A DNA stretch of 64,000 nucleotides, from contig DEAA01000011.1 of the NCBI GenBank assembly GCA_002346545.1, forward strand, positions 62,102-126,101, read 5' to 3'. A program made the translations under genes and the position numbers. The notes under the pieces are model-generated. The model was not told the DNA's origin. It saw nothing but the letters and a program-made list of their open reading frames with translations, and did no database searches. Positions 8,249 through 16,926 of this stretch are shown piece after piece. Positions within the stretch are counted from its first letter, which is position 1, and each line of letters starts with the position of its first letter. The stretch is from Acidobacteria bacterium UBA2994 (lineage in GTDB: Bacteria; Acidobacteriota; Vicinamibacteria; Vicinamibacterales; UBA8438).

Positions 8249-10318
8249 ATGACACGCAGAGTGATTGCGACCGCGGCGGTGACCCTGGTCACGCTGGGTG
8301 CTTCAGCCACGGAAGCGCAACCGTGGCAAAGCTACGGCACCGAGAACGGCGAGTGGCGGAGCTACGCGGGTAACATCGCCGGACAGAAATACTCGCCCCT
8401 CGACCAGATCGACGCTACAAACTTCGGTGCCCTCGAGCTGGCCTGGGAGTGGACCTCAGTCGACCAGGTCCTGAGCCGGACCATGCCCGACGGGAGCGAA
8501 TGGCAGGCACCGCTCGACGTCATCGTCGAGTCGCTGGTGGCCGACACCCAGAATCTATATCGGGAGGGCCAGTCGCCGAACCCGTCACGGTTTCAAGCGA
8601 CACCGCTGATGGTGGGTGGCGTCCTCTACTTCAACACGCCGCTATCGCAAGGGGTGGCGGTGGATGCCGCCACCGGCGAGACTATCTGGGTCTACAACCC
8701 CAAGACCTACGAGGAAGGCACCCCGTCGATGTCTGGCCCCTGGACCCAGCGCGGGGTGGCCTACTGGACCGACGGCGAAGGCGACGAGCGCATCTTCTGG
8801 GGCACAGGCGCCGGCTACCTCGTCTGCGTCAAGGCGGCCACCGGCCAACCCTGCCCCGACTTCGGGCCCGACCAGAAGGGCCGTATCGATGCGATGGAGG
8901 GTGTCCCCCGGGCTATCCGCGAAAACCGGGACTACCTGAACGCCTTTCTCTATTCGATCAATTCACCGCCCATCATCGTACGCGATCGTGTCATCCATGG
9001 ATCGCATGTGGCCGACGTCCGGGTCACCAAGGAGGCAGTACCCGGCTGGGTGCGCGCGTGGAACGTCCGGACCGGCGAGCACGAGTGGGACTTCCACACG
9101 GTGCCCAACAGCGCCGACGAGTTCGGCGCCGACACGTGGCTGAACGAGTCGTGGCGGTACTCGGGCAACGGCAACGTCTGGTCGATGCTGGCCGGTGACA
9201 ATGAGCTTGGGTACGTGTATCTGCCCACCGGCACGGTCACCAACGACTACTACGGGGCGGACCGGCTGGGCGACAACCTATTCTCAGAATCGATCGTCGC
9301 GGTCGACATCGAGACCGGCCAGCGGATGTGGCACTTCCAAGCGGTGCACCACGGATTGTGGGACTGGGACTTCCCCACTCATCCAAATCTGATCGATATC
9401 ACAGTCGACGGCCGTGAGATCCAGGCGCTGGCCCAGGTAAGCAAGCAGGGATTCACCTACGTGTTCGACCGGGTGACCGGCGATCCGGTGTGGCCCATCG
9501 AAGAACGGCCGGTGCCGCAATATACTAACCTCCCAGGGGAGGTGCCCTCACCGACGCAGCCGTTCCCGACCAAGCCACCCCCATTCGAGTATCAGGGCGT
9601 CTCCATCGAGGACCTGATCGACTTCACCCCGGAGGTTAGGGCCCTCGCGGAAGAAGCGGTGGCCGACTTCACGCTCGGCCCCATCTTCACGCCGCCGCTA
9701 CGGACCGTGGAGGAAGAGACCCAGGGGGTCATCCAGCGACCGGCCATCGATGGCGGCGCCAACTGGGGCGGAGCCGGGGTGGATCCCGAGACAGGCATTC
9801 TCTACGTGCCGTCAAACAACCGGTCGTCGGTCTTGCACTTCTATTCGCCTGACCCGGAGACGACGGGCGCCACAATGACCATCACGCAGGCGGCGTTCGG
9901 CAGTGGACGTCAGCCGGCCATGCCGCAGGGGCTCCCCCTCTTCAAGCCGCCCTACTCACGCATGACGGCCATCGACCTCAATGCCGGCGAACATACCTGG
10001 ATGCAACCAAACGGAGACGGGAACAGGATCCGCAATTCCCCGATGCTGCGGGACCTAAATCTGCCTCCCGTGGGCGGGGATGGACGTGGCGGCCCGCTGG
10101 TCACCAAGACGCTACTCATCAGCGTGCTGACGGCCGGCGGCACGAACGACGGACCGCGACTAGTGGCCCGGAACAAGGCCACCGGGGAGATCGTGGCCTC
10201 GGTGGATCTGCCGACCGGCGCGATCGGCACACCGATGACCTACATGGTCGAGGAGCGCCAGCACATCGCGCTGACGATCGGCGGCGGACCGAGGCTGGTG
10301 GCATTTGCGCTACCGTAG
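8249..10318 (+). CDS. Secreted PQQ-dependent dehydrogenase (quinoprotein beta-propeller)
   Basis: A 689-residue protein starting 10 bp after the VOC stop; its TAGGAG Shine-Dalgarno overlaps that stop codon. Signal peptide MTRRVIATAAVTLVTLGASA is followed by an eight-bladed quinoprotein propeller with many W-motif blades (WRSYAGNIAGQKYSPLDQI, AVDAATGETIWVYNPKTYE, AWNVRTGEHEWDFHTV, AVDIETGQRMWHFQAVHHG, LWDWDFPTHPNLIDI, QGFTYVFDRVTGDPVWPIEE). The HHGLWDWD and NWGGAGVDPETGILYVPSNN segments resemble the glucose/quinate/sorbose dehydrogenase branch. There is no fused cytochrome c domain or haem motif, so electrons must leave through a separate carrier or the quinone pool. Expected reaction: periplasmic oxidation of a sugar, polyol or alcohol using PQQ. 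Substrate not assignable. Confidence 0.92.
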   Translation: MTRRVIATAAVTLVTLGASATEAQPWQSYGTENGEWRSYAGNIAGQKYSPLDQIDATNFGALELAWEWTSVDQVLSRTMPDGSEWQAPLDVIVESLVADTQNLYREGQSPNPSRFQATPLMVGGVLYFNTPLSQGVAVDAATGETIWVYNPKTYEEGTPSMSGPWTQRGVAYWTDGEGDERIFWGTGAGYLVCVKAATGQPCPDFGPDQKGRIDAMEGVPRAIRENRDYLNAFLYSINSPPIIVRDRVIHGSHVADVRVTKEAVPGWVRAWNVRTGEHEWDFHTVPNSADEFGADTWLNESWRYSGNGNVWSMLAGDNELGYVYLPTGTVTNDYYGADRLGDNLFSESIVAVDIETGQRMWHFQAVHHGLWDWDFPTHPNLIDITVDGREIQALAQVSKQGFTYVFDRVTGDPVWPIEERPVPQYTNLPGEVPSPTQPFPTKPPPFEYQGVSIEDLIDFTPEVRALAEEAVADFTLGPIFTPPLRTVEEETQGVIQRPAIDGGANWGGAGVDPETGILYVPSNNRSSVLHFYSPDPETTGATMTITQAAFGSGRQPAMPQGLPLFKPPYSRMTAIDLNAGEHTWMQPNGDGNRIRNSPMLRDLNLPPVGGDGRGGPLVTKTLLISVLTAGGTNDGPRLVARNKATGEIVASVDLPTGAIGTPMTYMVEERQHIALTIGGGPRLVAFALP

Positions 10319-10319
10319 G

Positions 10320-10342
10320 GTGGGGCTGCAACCGCGCCCCAC
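10320..10342 (+). terminator. GC hairpin between the PQQ dehydrogenase and MBL genes
   Basis: GTGGGGC (10320-10326) pairs with GCCCCAC (10336-10342) across a 9-nt loop, starting 2 nt after the PQQ stop codon. No T-tract follows, so partial termination or mRNA protection between PQQ and MBL cistrons is as likely as full termination. Confidence 0.4.
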
Positions 10343-10363
10343 AGAAGCTCGGGAGTAAAACAG

Positions 10364-11299
10364 ATGCGACGCATTTACCTGTTACCGCTGACCACCCTCG
10401 CCCTCGGGCTCGTGGCCTGGAGCGCGGCGCTCGAGGCCGAACAACCAGAAATTCCGCCGATCGAGGTACACCAGCTCAGCGACACCCTACACATGCTGGG
10501 CTCCGGCATGTCGACCGGAGGCAACATCGCCATGCTCGTGGCCGAGAGCGGCGTGGTGCTAGTGGACACCAAGAACGAGGGCTACGGGCCGACCATTCTT
10601 GAGCTCGTGCAAGAGATCACCGACAAGCCGGTGGTCATGATCATCAACACGCACGTCCACTTCGACCACAGCGGCGCTAACACGGAGTTCCCCGACACGG
10701 TGCACTACGTCGCACACGAGAACATTCGCCGACACTGGGCCCGCACCGACTGTGCGCCGATTCCGACCAATTGCGACGACTTCCAGGGCGAGAACCGGAA
10801 GTATCTTCCGCAGACCACGTTCAGCGACCGGATGAGCCTCTTCGCCGGCACCCCGGACCAAATCGACCTCTACTACTTCGGCCGAGGCCACACCGACGGC
10901 GACACCTTCGTGGTATTCAAGGAGGCTCGTGCAATGCATGTCGGTGACATGTTCCTCGGCAGGACGCTGCCATTTATCGATGGCCAAAATGGCAACGGGG
11001 GGAGTGCCATCGAGTTCGGACGCACGCTCACCAAGGTGATCGACAACGTCCCCGATGTGGACATCATCATTAATGGCCACTGGGATACCCCGATGGAATG
11101 GAGCGATTTGGTCAGCTATCGTGGGTTTTACGTGGACCTCTATAATCAGACCCGCGCCAGCATCGATGCCGGTCTGACCGCCGAGGAGGCAATCGCCACC
11201 TACGAGAAGCCGGCGCGCTACGCGGAGTTCACGGCGAACAAGTGTTGCGGGAATTTCACGGTTGACCCAATCGTCAACTATATCTTTCAAGGGATCTAG
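10364..11299 (+). CDS. Secreted metallo-beta-lactamase-fold hydrolase
   Basis: A 311-residue protein with a GGGAG Shine-Dalgarno. Signal peptide MRRIYLLPLTTLALGLVAWS. The MBL zinc signature THVHFDHSGAN gives His97, His99, Asp101 and His102; further ligands are the His in RGHTDGDTF, the Asp in HVGDMFLG and the His in INGHWDTP. The family ranges from lactonases and alkylsulfatases to quinoprotein-associated hydrolases, so it should not be called a beta-lactamase from the fold alone. Position between a PQQ dehydrogenase and an enolase-superfamily dehydratase suggests a lactonase acting on the oxidised sugar product (inference): oxidise, open the lactone, dehydrate. Confidence 0.87.
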   Translation: MRRIYLLPLTTLALGLVAWSAALEAEQPEIPPIEVHQLSDTLHMLGSGMSTGGNIAMLVAESGVVLVDTKNEGYGPTILELVQEITDKPVVMIINTHVHFDHSGANTEFPDTVHYVAHENIRRHWARTDCAPIPTNCDDFQGENRKYLPQTTFSDRMSLFAGTPDQIDLYYFGRGHTDGDTFVVFKEARAMHVGDMFLGRTLPFIDGQNGNGGSAIEFGRTLTKVIDNVPDVDIIINGHWDTPMEWSDLVSYRGFYVDLYNQTRASIDAGLTAEEAIATYEKPARYAEFTANKCCGNFTVDPIVNYIFQGI

Positions 11300-11325
11300 C
11301 AACCTCGAACGCGCAGGAGAACACC

Positions 11326-12579
11326 ATGAGTATCGACCGACGTCGGTTTCTGCAGAGCACCGGACTGGCCGCGGCTGGATTGGGCGCCGGAATAGGTACC
11401 GGGATCCGACCGGCGGTCGCCGAGGAGCTGCAAGACTCACCTGAGCGGAACATCAAGATCACCGGCTATCGGACCCGGGTACTGGACAACATCGACCCGC
11501 CGATCGGCCATCGCAAGTGGCTGTTTCTTGAGCTCGAAACCGACGCGGGCATCGTGGGCCTGGGCGAGCGCGTCTCCGGCGGCGTGACCGAGCTCGGCTC
11601 CCAGGTGGCACTGCTCGGTGAGCTGATCGAGAGTCGCGTCATCGGCAAGAGCCCGTTCGACGTCGAGCGGATCTGGCACGACATCTACGCCAACCCGCAC
11701 GACTACCGCCACCCGGGTCTCTCGAAAACGCCGGCGATGTCGGCCATCGACATGGCCTGCTGGGACATCATGGGCAAGGCCACAGGGCAGCCGATCTACA
11801 ACCTGCTCGGTGGGCAGTTCCACGAGCGGCTCAGCGCCTACGCCTACCTCGAAATGGCCGGGGTCTGGGAAAACCCGGAGATCGCGGGCGAACGGGCCCA
11901 GGAGCTCATCGACCGGGGCATGGGCGTGTGCAAGCTGGACCCGTTCCAGCCGATCACCGGCGGACCGAGGGACTATCCGCTCTCAACTATCAACCACGTG
12001 GGGCGCATCTTCCGCGCCATGCGTGACGCGGTGGGTGACCAGCTTGAGATCGGGATCGGCGCCCACGGTCAGTTCACGACATCGGGCGCCATCCGGATCG
12101 CGAGCATCCTCGAGGAGTTCAACCCGTACTTCTTCGAAGAACCGGTGTATCCGGAGAACGTCGATGAGATGGCACGCGTCGCGCAGATGACCAGTATCCC
12201 GATCGCGACCGGGGAGCGCCTGGTCACAAAGTTTGAGTTCGCTGAGGTGCTAAACCGACAAGCAGCCAACATCATCCAGCTGGACGTCGGCCAGTGCGGC
12301 GGCATCACCGAGTCGAAGAAGATCGCCAGCATGTGTGAGGCCTACTACGCAGTCATCGCTCCCCACATGTACTGCGGACCGATCGCGGCGGCTGCGGCGG
12401 TGCAGCTGGACACGTGCTCGCCGAACTTCCTCGTGCAAGAGTTCAACACCAACGACCTGCACCGGGATGTCTTCACCACGCCGATCGTGATCGAGGACGG
12501 CTACATCACCCCGCCGAGCGGCCCAGGTCTGGGCGTGGAGCTCGACGAGGCCGTGGTCCAGCGTCAACTGTCAGATTGA
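11326..12579 (+). CDS. Tat-exported enolase-superfamily (mandelate racemase/galactonate dehydratase-like) protein
   Basis: A 417-residue protein with AGGAG six bases before the ATG. It starts with a Tat signal (DRRRFLQSTGLAAAGLGAG). The N-terminal capping domain (to about residue 165) is followed by the TIM barrel: CKLDPF (Lys203, Asp205), metal-ligand glutamates at FFEEP (Glu271) and TGERL (Glu297), Asp320 in IIQLDVG and His347 in APHMYCGPIA, the His-Asp dyad arrangement of galactonate dehydratase. The third-strand motif reads IGIGAHGQF, where relatives carry an Asp two residues before the His; here that first metal ligand is Gly245. Export of this family is uncommon. It closes the VOC-PQQ-MBL operon and likely dehydrates an acid sugar (inference), unless the missing Asp has changed its chemistry. 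Its last 16 bases overlap the convergent gene at 12564. Confidence 0.87.
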   Translation: MSIDRRRFLQSTGLAAAGLGAGIGTGIRPAVAEELQDSPERNIKITGYRTRVLDNIDPPIGHRKWLFLELETDAGIVGLGERVSGGVTELGSQVALLGELIESRVIGKSPFDVERIWHDIYANPHDYRHPGLSKTPAMSAIDMACWDIMGKATGQPIYNLLGGQFHERLSAYAYLEMAGVWENPEIAGERAQELIDRGMGVCKLDPFQPITGGPRDYPLSTINHVGRIFRAMRDAVGDQLEIGIGAHGQFTTSGAIRIASILEEFNPYFFEEPVYPENVDEMARVAQMTSIPIATGERLVTKFEFAEVLNRQAANIIQLDVGQCGGITESKKIASMCEAYYAVIAPHMYCGPIAAAAAVQLDTCSPNFLVQEFNTNDLHRDVFTTPIVIEDGYITPPSGPGLGVELDEAVVQRQLSD

Positions 12580-15191
12580 GGGCTCTGGATTCTGCTGACG
12601 ACCCCGGCATCTCCGTCCACGCGGACGGCGTCGTCGTCCTTAATGTTCAGCATCGCGTCCTCGACGTTGACGACGGCCGGGAGCCCGAACTCGCGGGCCA
12701 CCACGGCGCCGTGTGAGAGGTAACCTCCCGTCTCCATCACCACGGCCGACGCGCGCAAGAACAGGGGGGTCCAGCCGGGATCGGTGGAGGGCGCCACCAG
12801 GACGTCACCGCGCTTGAGCCGCTGGCCGTCGTGGGGCGTGTCGATGACCCGGGCCACGCCTGTCGCGGTGCCAGGGGCAGCCGCAAGCCCGTTCCAACTC
12901 GCCTCGACCGGGTGCGCCGACGAGCCCGCCTCGGGCTGAACCGGTCGGCCGGCAACCTCGGCGTCGGTGATCACGCCAGGCAGGCTTATCGTCTGCTCAC
13001 GAGCGAGCCGCCGTTTGCGGTCCTCGACCAGGGCGGCGGCGCCCCGGCCGTCCCAGGTCTCGTCGAGGAACGCCTCCACATCGACGGTGGCGAGGTGGAA
13101 CACGTCGTCGGCCGACTCGAGCTGACCCGCCGCGGCGAGACGGCGACCGACCTCCAGACACACCTGGCGGATCAGGGCTACGGCCGCGGCGGCGCCAGAC
13201 TTCGCGTTCTCCCGTAGCCCGGCGCCGGTGCGAGCCCGCCGCAGCAGCCACCGAAGCAGAGGCCGCGCGTAGAACGGCACCTCGGCCAGGCTCTCCTCGG
13301 CGCGCGCGCGTACCTCGGCGGCATGGTCACGCTGATCCCGTAGATCCGGGTGGTCAAGGTGGAAGCGCACCTGGTCTAGGAGGTAGGTCGGGTTCTCGAA
13401 CCAGCGGGGGCTGCTGAATTCCATCTCGAACACCGCCCGGTGACCGAAGTCATGGAGATAGCGCTCCATCGCGCCCCGAAACCCGGAGGACGCGGGCAAC
13501 GCTCGCCAGGCGAACGGGTCGTCCGAAGCTAGCGCGGCCGGCGCTGCGGGGTCGACGCCCGCCACCCGGGCCAGTTCCTGAAGCCGGTGCCCCTGCTCGG
13601 CGCTAGCCACGTCGCCCGAAGCCGCCAACAGACGGCCGATGAGCGTCTCGCTGCCGCCGCCCTTGACCCGTCGAAGCAGCTCCTGCATGCCCACGATCCA
13701 GCCGCCGTAGTAGGCGGCGGCAAGCTGGAGCACCGGCTGGTAGTCGATGCCGAGCTGCTCCACGCGTCGGACGTGCTCGGCGAGCGCGACGGGGCTTAAG
13801 GTAGACAGCTCGGTCGCGCGCGCCTCCCTCGCCGCATGGATCATGGCCTGGATGCGCGGCGGCGTGCGGCGATCGAAGCTCCAGAGATACCGGAGCAGAT
13901 GCAGCCGGCGCAAACCGCGCGCGCGCCCATCGCGTCCGGCAAACGGGCTTCCGGACGGGATCGGGATCTCGGTCTGGAACCCGCCCATGAACCGGTTAGT
14001 CTCGGCCGGCGTGATGCCGAAGCCGTCCCACAGGCACCACTGCAGGGCGTCAAGGTCGAAGTAGGGGCGGCCGCCGAAGCGGCGCATCACCTCCATACCA
14101 GCCGGGAGCGGATAGCCGGAAACCTCGGTCGAGGCATACACGATGGCCTGGGCCGTGGCGTCGGCGAACGACCAGGTCATGGTGGTAAGCGCGTGCGGAA
14201 ACGAGTCACGCACGTTGGCATTCGACCAGGTCACGGTCGTGGTCAGGACGCCTGGAAAGGTCCACCGGGGCAGACGCGTGATCGGCCGGGCCTGCAGCAG
14301 CCAGAACCGGTCCCCGTCCCAGGCCCACTCGACGTCCTGCGGCACGTCGCCGTCGCCCAGCGCCCAGTGCACGCGAAACACCAGCCGCGCCAGGGCCTCG
14401 ACCTGGCCATCATTGAGGAGCGCCGGCTCGCCGAGCGTGTCGGTGCGCTCGAACCGCAGCGCCATATCCTTCCGACGGACCACATACTGCTGCGGGTTGA
14501 CCTCGCCACTGACCACGGCGTCCCCCAACCCGGCGGCCAAATTGATGGCCACCAGCGAACGCTCGCCGGTCACTGGATCGCAGGAGAAGGCGACGCCGGC
14601 GCAGACCGGCCCGCGGTCGGGATCGCCGACCATCTCGCAGATGACCACGGCACACGGCGTGTCGTGGTCCGCCACCCCGAACCGGCGCCGGTAGGCGAGC
14701 GCCTGAGGCGTCCAGAGGGAGGCATAGCACCGCAGTACCGCCTTAACGACGGCGTCGACGCCGACGACGCCGAGCACACTGTCGTGGATACCGGCGAAGG
14801 CGGTACCGGCGCCGTCCTCGGCCACCGCGCTCGAACGCACCGCCACCGGCGTGTCGTGGAGACCGGTCTGGTGGAGGAAGTCTCCGAGCGCCTGGTGAGT
14901 CGCCTCGGAGAGGGCGGCGCCCAGAATAAGGTCGCGCAGTCGACCGAGGTGAGCGACGACTGACTCGTCACCTGCCTCGCCAGCAGTGACGCCGGCCAAC
15001 GCCGCAACCTCGGCGGCCAGGGCAGGCGTCCCCAGCAGCGCTTCACAGGCGGCGGCCGGCAGCACCCCGCCAGCCGGCACCTGGAAGCCATACCTGGACA
15101 GGCGACCGAGGTTCCAGCCTTTGCCCCCAACCACCGCGGTGCCAGCGTCGACACACGCGGACCAGCCGAGGACGGCGACCTGCTCCGTCAC
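12564..15191 (-). CDS. PEP-utilising phosphotransferase (PEP synthase/rifampin-phosphotransferase-like)
   Basis: An 875-residue cytoplasmic protein from a GTG that overlaps the preceding stop (TAGTG), so translation is probably coupled to the quinoprotein at 15191-16882. The N-terminal ATP-grasp domain of the PPDK/PEP-synthase type covers roughly 1-315 (VVGGKGWNLGRLSRYGF, TPVAVRSSAVAEDGAGTAFAG, LLQARPITRLPRW). A long central region is family-specific. The C-terminal phospho-histidine domain has METGGYLSHGAVVAREFG with the swivelling His827. Domain order and length match rifampin phosphotransferase-like enzymes, which move a phosphate from ATP via His to an acceptor; PEP synthase itself has a different C-terminal barrel. 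Acceptor unknown; an antibiotic-resistance role should not be assumed. Confidence 0.85.
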   Translation of the reverse strand: MTEQVAVLGWSACVDAGTAVVGGKGWNLGRLSRYGFQVPAGGVLPAAACEALLGTPALAAEVAALAGVTAGEAGDESVVAHLGRLRDLILGAALSEATHQALGDFLHQTGLHDTPVAVRSSAVAEDGAGTAFAGIHDSVLGVVGVDAVVKAVLRCYASLWTPQALAYRRRFGVADHDTPCAVVICEMVGDPDRGPVCAGVAFSCDPVTGERSLVAINLAAGLGDAVVSGEVNPQQYVVRRKDMALRFERTDTLGEPALLNDGQVEALARLVFRVHWALGDGDVPQDVEWAWDGDRFWLLQARPITRLPRWTFPGVLTTTVTWSNANVRDSFPHALTTMTWSFADATAQAIVYASTEVSGYPLPAGMEVMRRFGGRPYFDLDALQWCLWDGFGITPAETNRFMGGFQTEIPIPSGSPFAGRDGRARGLRRLHLLRYLWSFDRRTPPRIQAMIHAAREARATELSTLSPVALAEHVRRVEQLGIDYQPVLQLAAAYYGGWIVGMQELLRRVKGGGSETLIGRLLAASGDVASAEQGHRLQELARVAGVDPAAPAALASDDPFAWRALPASSGFRGAMERYLHDFGHRAVFEMEFSSPRWFENPTYLLDQVRFHLDHPDLRDQRDHAAEVRARAEESLAEVPFYARPLLRWLLRRARTGAGLRENAKSGAAAAVALIRQVCLEVGRRLAAAGQLESADDVFHLATVDVEAFLDETWDGRGAAALVEDRKRRLAREQTISLPGVITDAEVAGRPVQPEAGSSAHPVEASWNGLAAAPGTATGVARVIDTPHDGQRLKRGDVLVAPSTDPGWTPLFLRASAVVMETGGYLSHGAVVAREFGLPAVVNVEDAMLNIKDDDAVRVDGDAGVVSRIQSPQSDS

Positions 15192-16882
15192 TAGTCAGGC
15201 AGTGCGAACACGAAGATTGCGTTGCCCCCCAGGCTGGGGTTCTTCACATCGGACAGCAGATCGGCCGGGATAACACCGGTCCAGCTACCCGACGCTCCAG
15301 AATTGCCGGCGCCAAACGCGATGTACTGGGTACCGTCGACCGAGTAGGTAATCGGGTAGCCGTTGGCCATCGTCGACAGCCGAGTCTGCCACAACTCCTC
15401 TCCGCTCTCGACGTCGTAGGCGAAAACGTAACGCTCCCAGTCGCCGACGAACACCAATCCGCCGCCGGTGGTGAGCGCCGCCGTGTTGTACGGCGACCGA
15501 CGGCGATGCTTCCAGAGCGTCTCGCCGGTCCTGATGTCCAGCGCCTGGAACTCGCCAAGCTGGTCGGGAGAATCGGGATGGAAGTGGTTCTGCCGATCGC
15601 GGACCCAGCCGGTGCCCCCGCCCCCGTCACGGTATTCGACCGGCCCGAAGGCGGCGGTTTCGCAGTTCAGATGCAACGGGATGTACATCGCGGCCGTGTC
15701 GGGATGATAGGCCATCGCCCGCAGGCTCTTGAAGCCGCCGGTGCTCGGACAGAAATAGAGCAGCTCGCCGACATCCGAAATCATGTCTTCGCGGTGGGTA
15801 ACCACGCCAGATTCGTCGACATCGAGGATGTTCTGGTAGCCCAGATCGACGGCTTTCCGGAACTCGCCCGTCGCCCGGTCAAGCTCCCAGAGAATAGCGA
15901 GCTTCCCCATGCTGAACACCGACTGCTTACCGTCGTAGTCCACCAGAATCCGCTCGAATGTCTCGTCCATGTCGTGGCTGTCGCCAGGAATGTGCTGAAA
16001 GTACCACTGCATCTCGCCGGTGGTCGGATCGAGCGCGAGCGTCGAGTTGCTGTAGAGCGCATCGCCATCGGTACGCCGCGCGTCGCGCGTCCACGGCTTG
16101 GCCTGCGAAGTGCCGTAGTAGATCAGGCCGGTGCCAGGATCGTAGCTACCAGGAATCCAGGCGTCGCCACCTGCACGGAACAGCAGCGGCAGATCGCCCC
16201 ACGAATCTCCACCACGTTCACCGGGCTGGGCCACCGTCGACGTCCGCCAGGCCTCTTGCCCAGTTGCCGCATCGATGCCAACGATGTAGCAGGTATCTTC
16301 CCGATACATGTCGCAGCCCATCAGCCCAGCCACGATGATGCCGTCTGCAATGATCGGTCCGCTGGTGAACCCGTAGCCGGGCTCGTCCATGATCGGAGTA
16401 TCCCAGCGCACCTCGCCAGTGCGGGCATCCAGCGCTACCACGTGCGCGTCGAAGGTGTTCAGGATGACCATGTCCTGGTACATCGCCAGACTGCGCATCT
16501 GAGTTCCAGCCCGACGCGCGGGCTCGATCTCTCGACGGTACTCCCAGAGAAAGTCGCCCGTCTGCGCGTCAAGCGCCTGCACCATGTTGCCGGGGTTAGC
16601 GATGAACATGACGCCGTCATGGACGAGCGGCGTCGTCTGCGAAATACCGGGGTCGAGGCCCCAAGACCAGACCATCCGTAGACCACCAACATTTGAGCGG
16701 TCCACCTGATCGAGCGGGCTGTAGCCCCATCCATCCAGCGTGCGCCGCCAGTTCAGCCAGTCGCCTGGCTCCGGGTCCTGGAGCACCGCATCAGTAACCG
16801 GCGACAACGCGGGCGCCTGGGCCAATACGGGAGAAGCAACGAGAACAAGGAGAACAAGGGCGAAGACGGTACGTGCAAACAT
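15191..16882 (-). CDS. Secreted PQQ-dependent dehydrogenase
   Basis: A 563-residue quinoprotein with GGAGG six bases before the ATG and a signal peptide (MFARTVFALVLLVLVASPVL, AQAP). Blades of the PQQ propeller are visible throughout: DWLNWRRTLDGWGYSPLDQV, VQALDAQTGDFLWEYRRE, ALDARTGEVRWDTPIMD, ALDPTTGEMQWYFQHIPGD, ELDRATGEFRKAVDLG, LDIRTGETLWKHRRRSPYN and YDVESGEELWQTRLSTMANG. GCDMYREDTCYIVG contains two cysteines, and no CxxCH is present. The protein should oxidise an alcohol or aldehyde in the periplasm. It is upstream of and overlaps the start of the PEP-utilising enzyme, and lies 44 bp downstream of the helicase gene. It is about as distant from the 8249 quinoprotein as family members usually are, so it is not a recent duplicate. 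Confidence 0.92.
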   Translation of the reverse strand: MFARTVFALVLLVLVASPVLAQAPALSPVTDAVLQDPEPGDWLNWRRTLDGWGYSPLDQVDRSNVGGLRMVWSWGLDPGISQTTPLVHDGVMFIANPGNMVQALDAQTGDFLWEYRREIEPARRAGTQMRSLAMYQDMVILNTFDAHVVALDARTGEVRWDTPIMDEPGYGFTSGPIIADGIIVAGLMGCDMYREDTCYIVGIDAATGQEAWRTSTVAQPGERGGDSWGDLPLLFRAGGDAWIPGSYDPGTGLIYYGTSQAKPWTRDARRTDGDALYSNSTLALDPTTGEMQWYFQHIPGDSHDMDETFERILVDYDGKQSVFSMGKLAILWELDRATGEFRKAVDLGYQNILDVDESGVVTHREDMISDVGELLYFCPSTGGFKSLRAMAYHPDTAAMYIPLHLNCETAAFGPVEYRDGGGGTGWVRDRQNHFHPDSPDQLGEFQALDIRTGETLWKHRRRSPYNTAALTTGGGLVFVGDWERYVFAYDVESGEELWQTRLSTMANGYPITYSVDGTQYIAFGAGNSGASGSWTGVIPADLLSDVKNPSLGGNAIFVFALPD

Positions 16883-16926
16883 CGGGAGCCTCCGAGAGAT
16901 TCAAACGTCGTGCGGCATTCTACAGC

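Noticed and set aside
10364..11299. Beta-lactamase resistance gene
   Set aside because: The MBL fold is shared by many hydrolases, and the operon context is catabolic.
13836..14963. Plus-strand open frame of 375 codons
   Set aside because: Antisense to the ATP-grasp region of the PEP-utilising enzyme, which has clear motifs; this frame has none.
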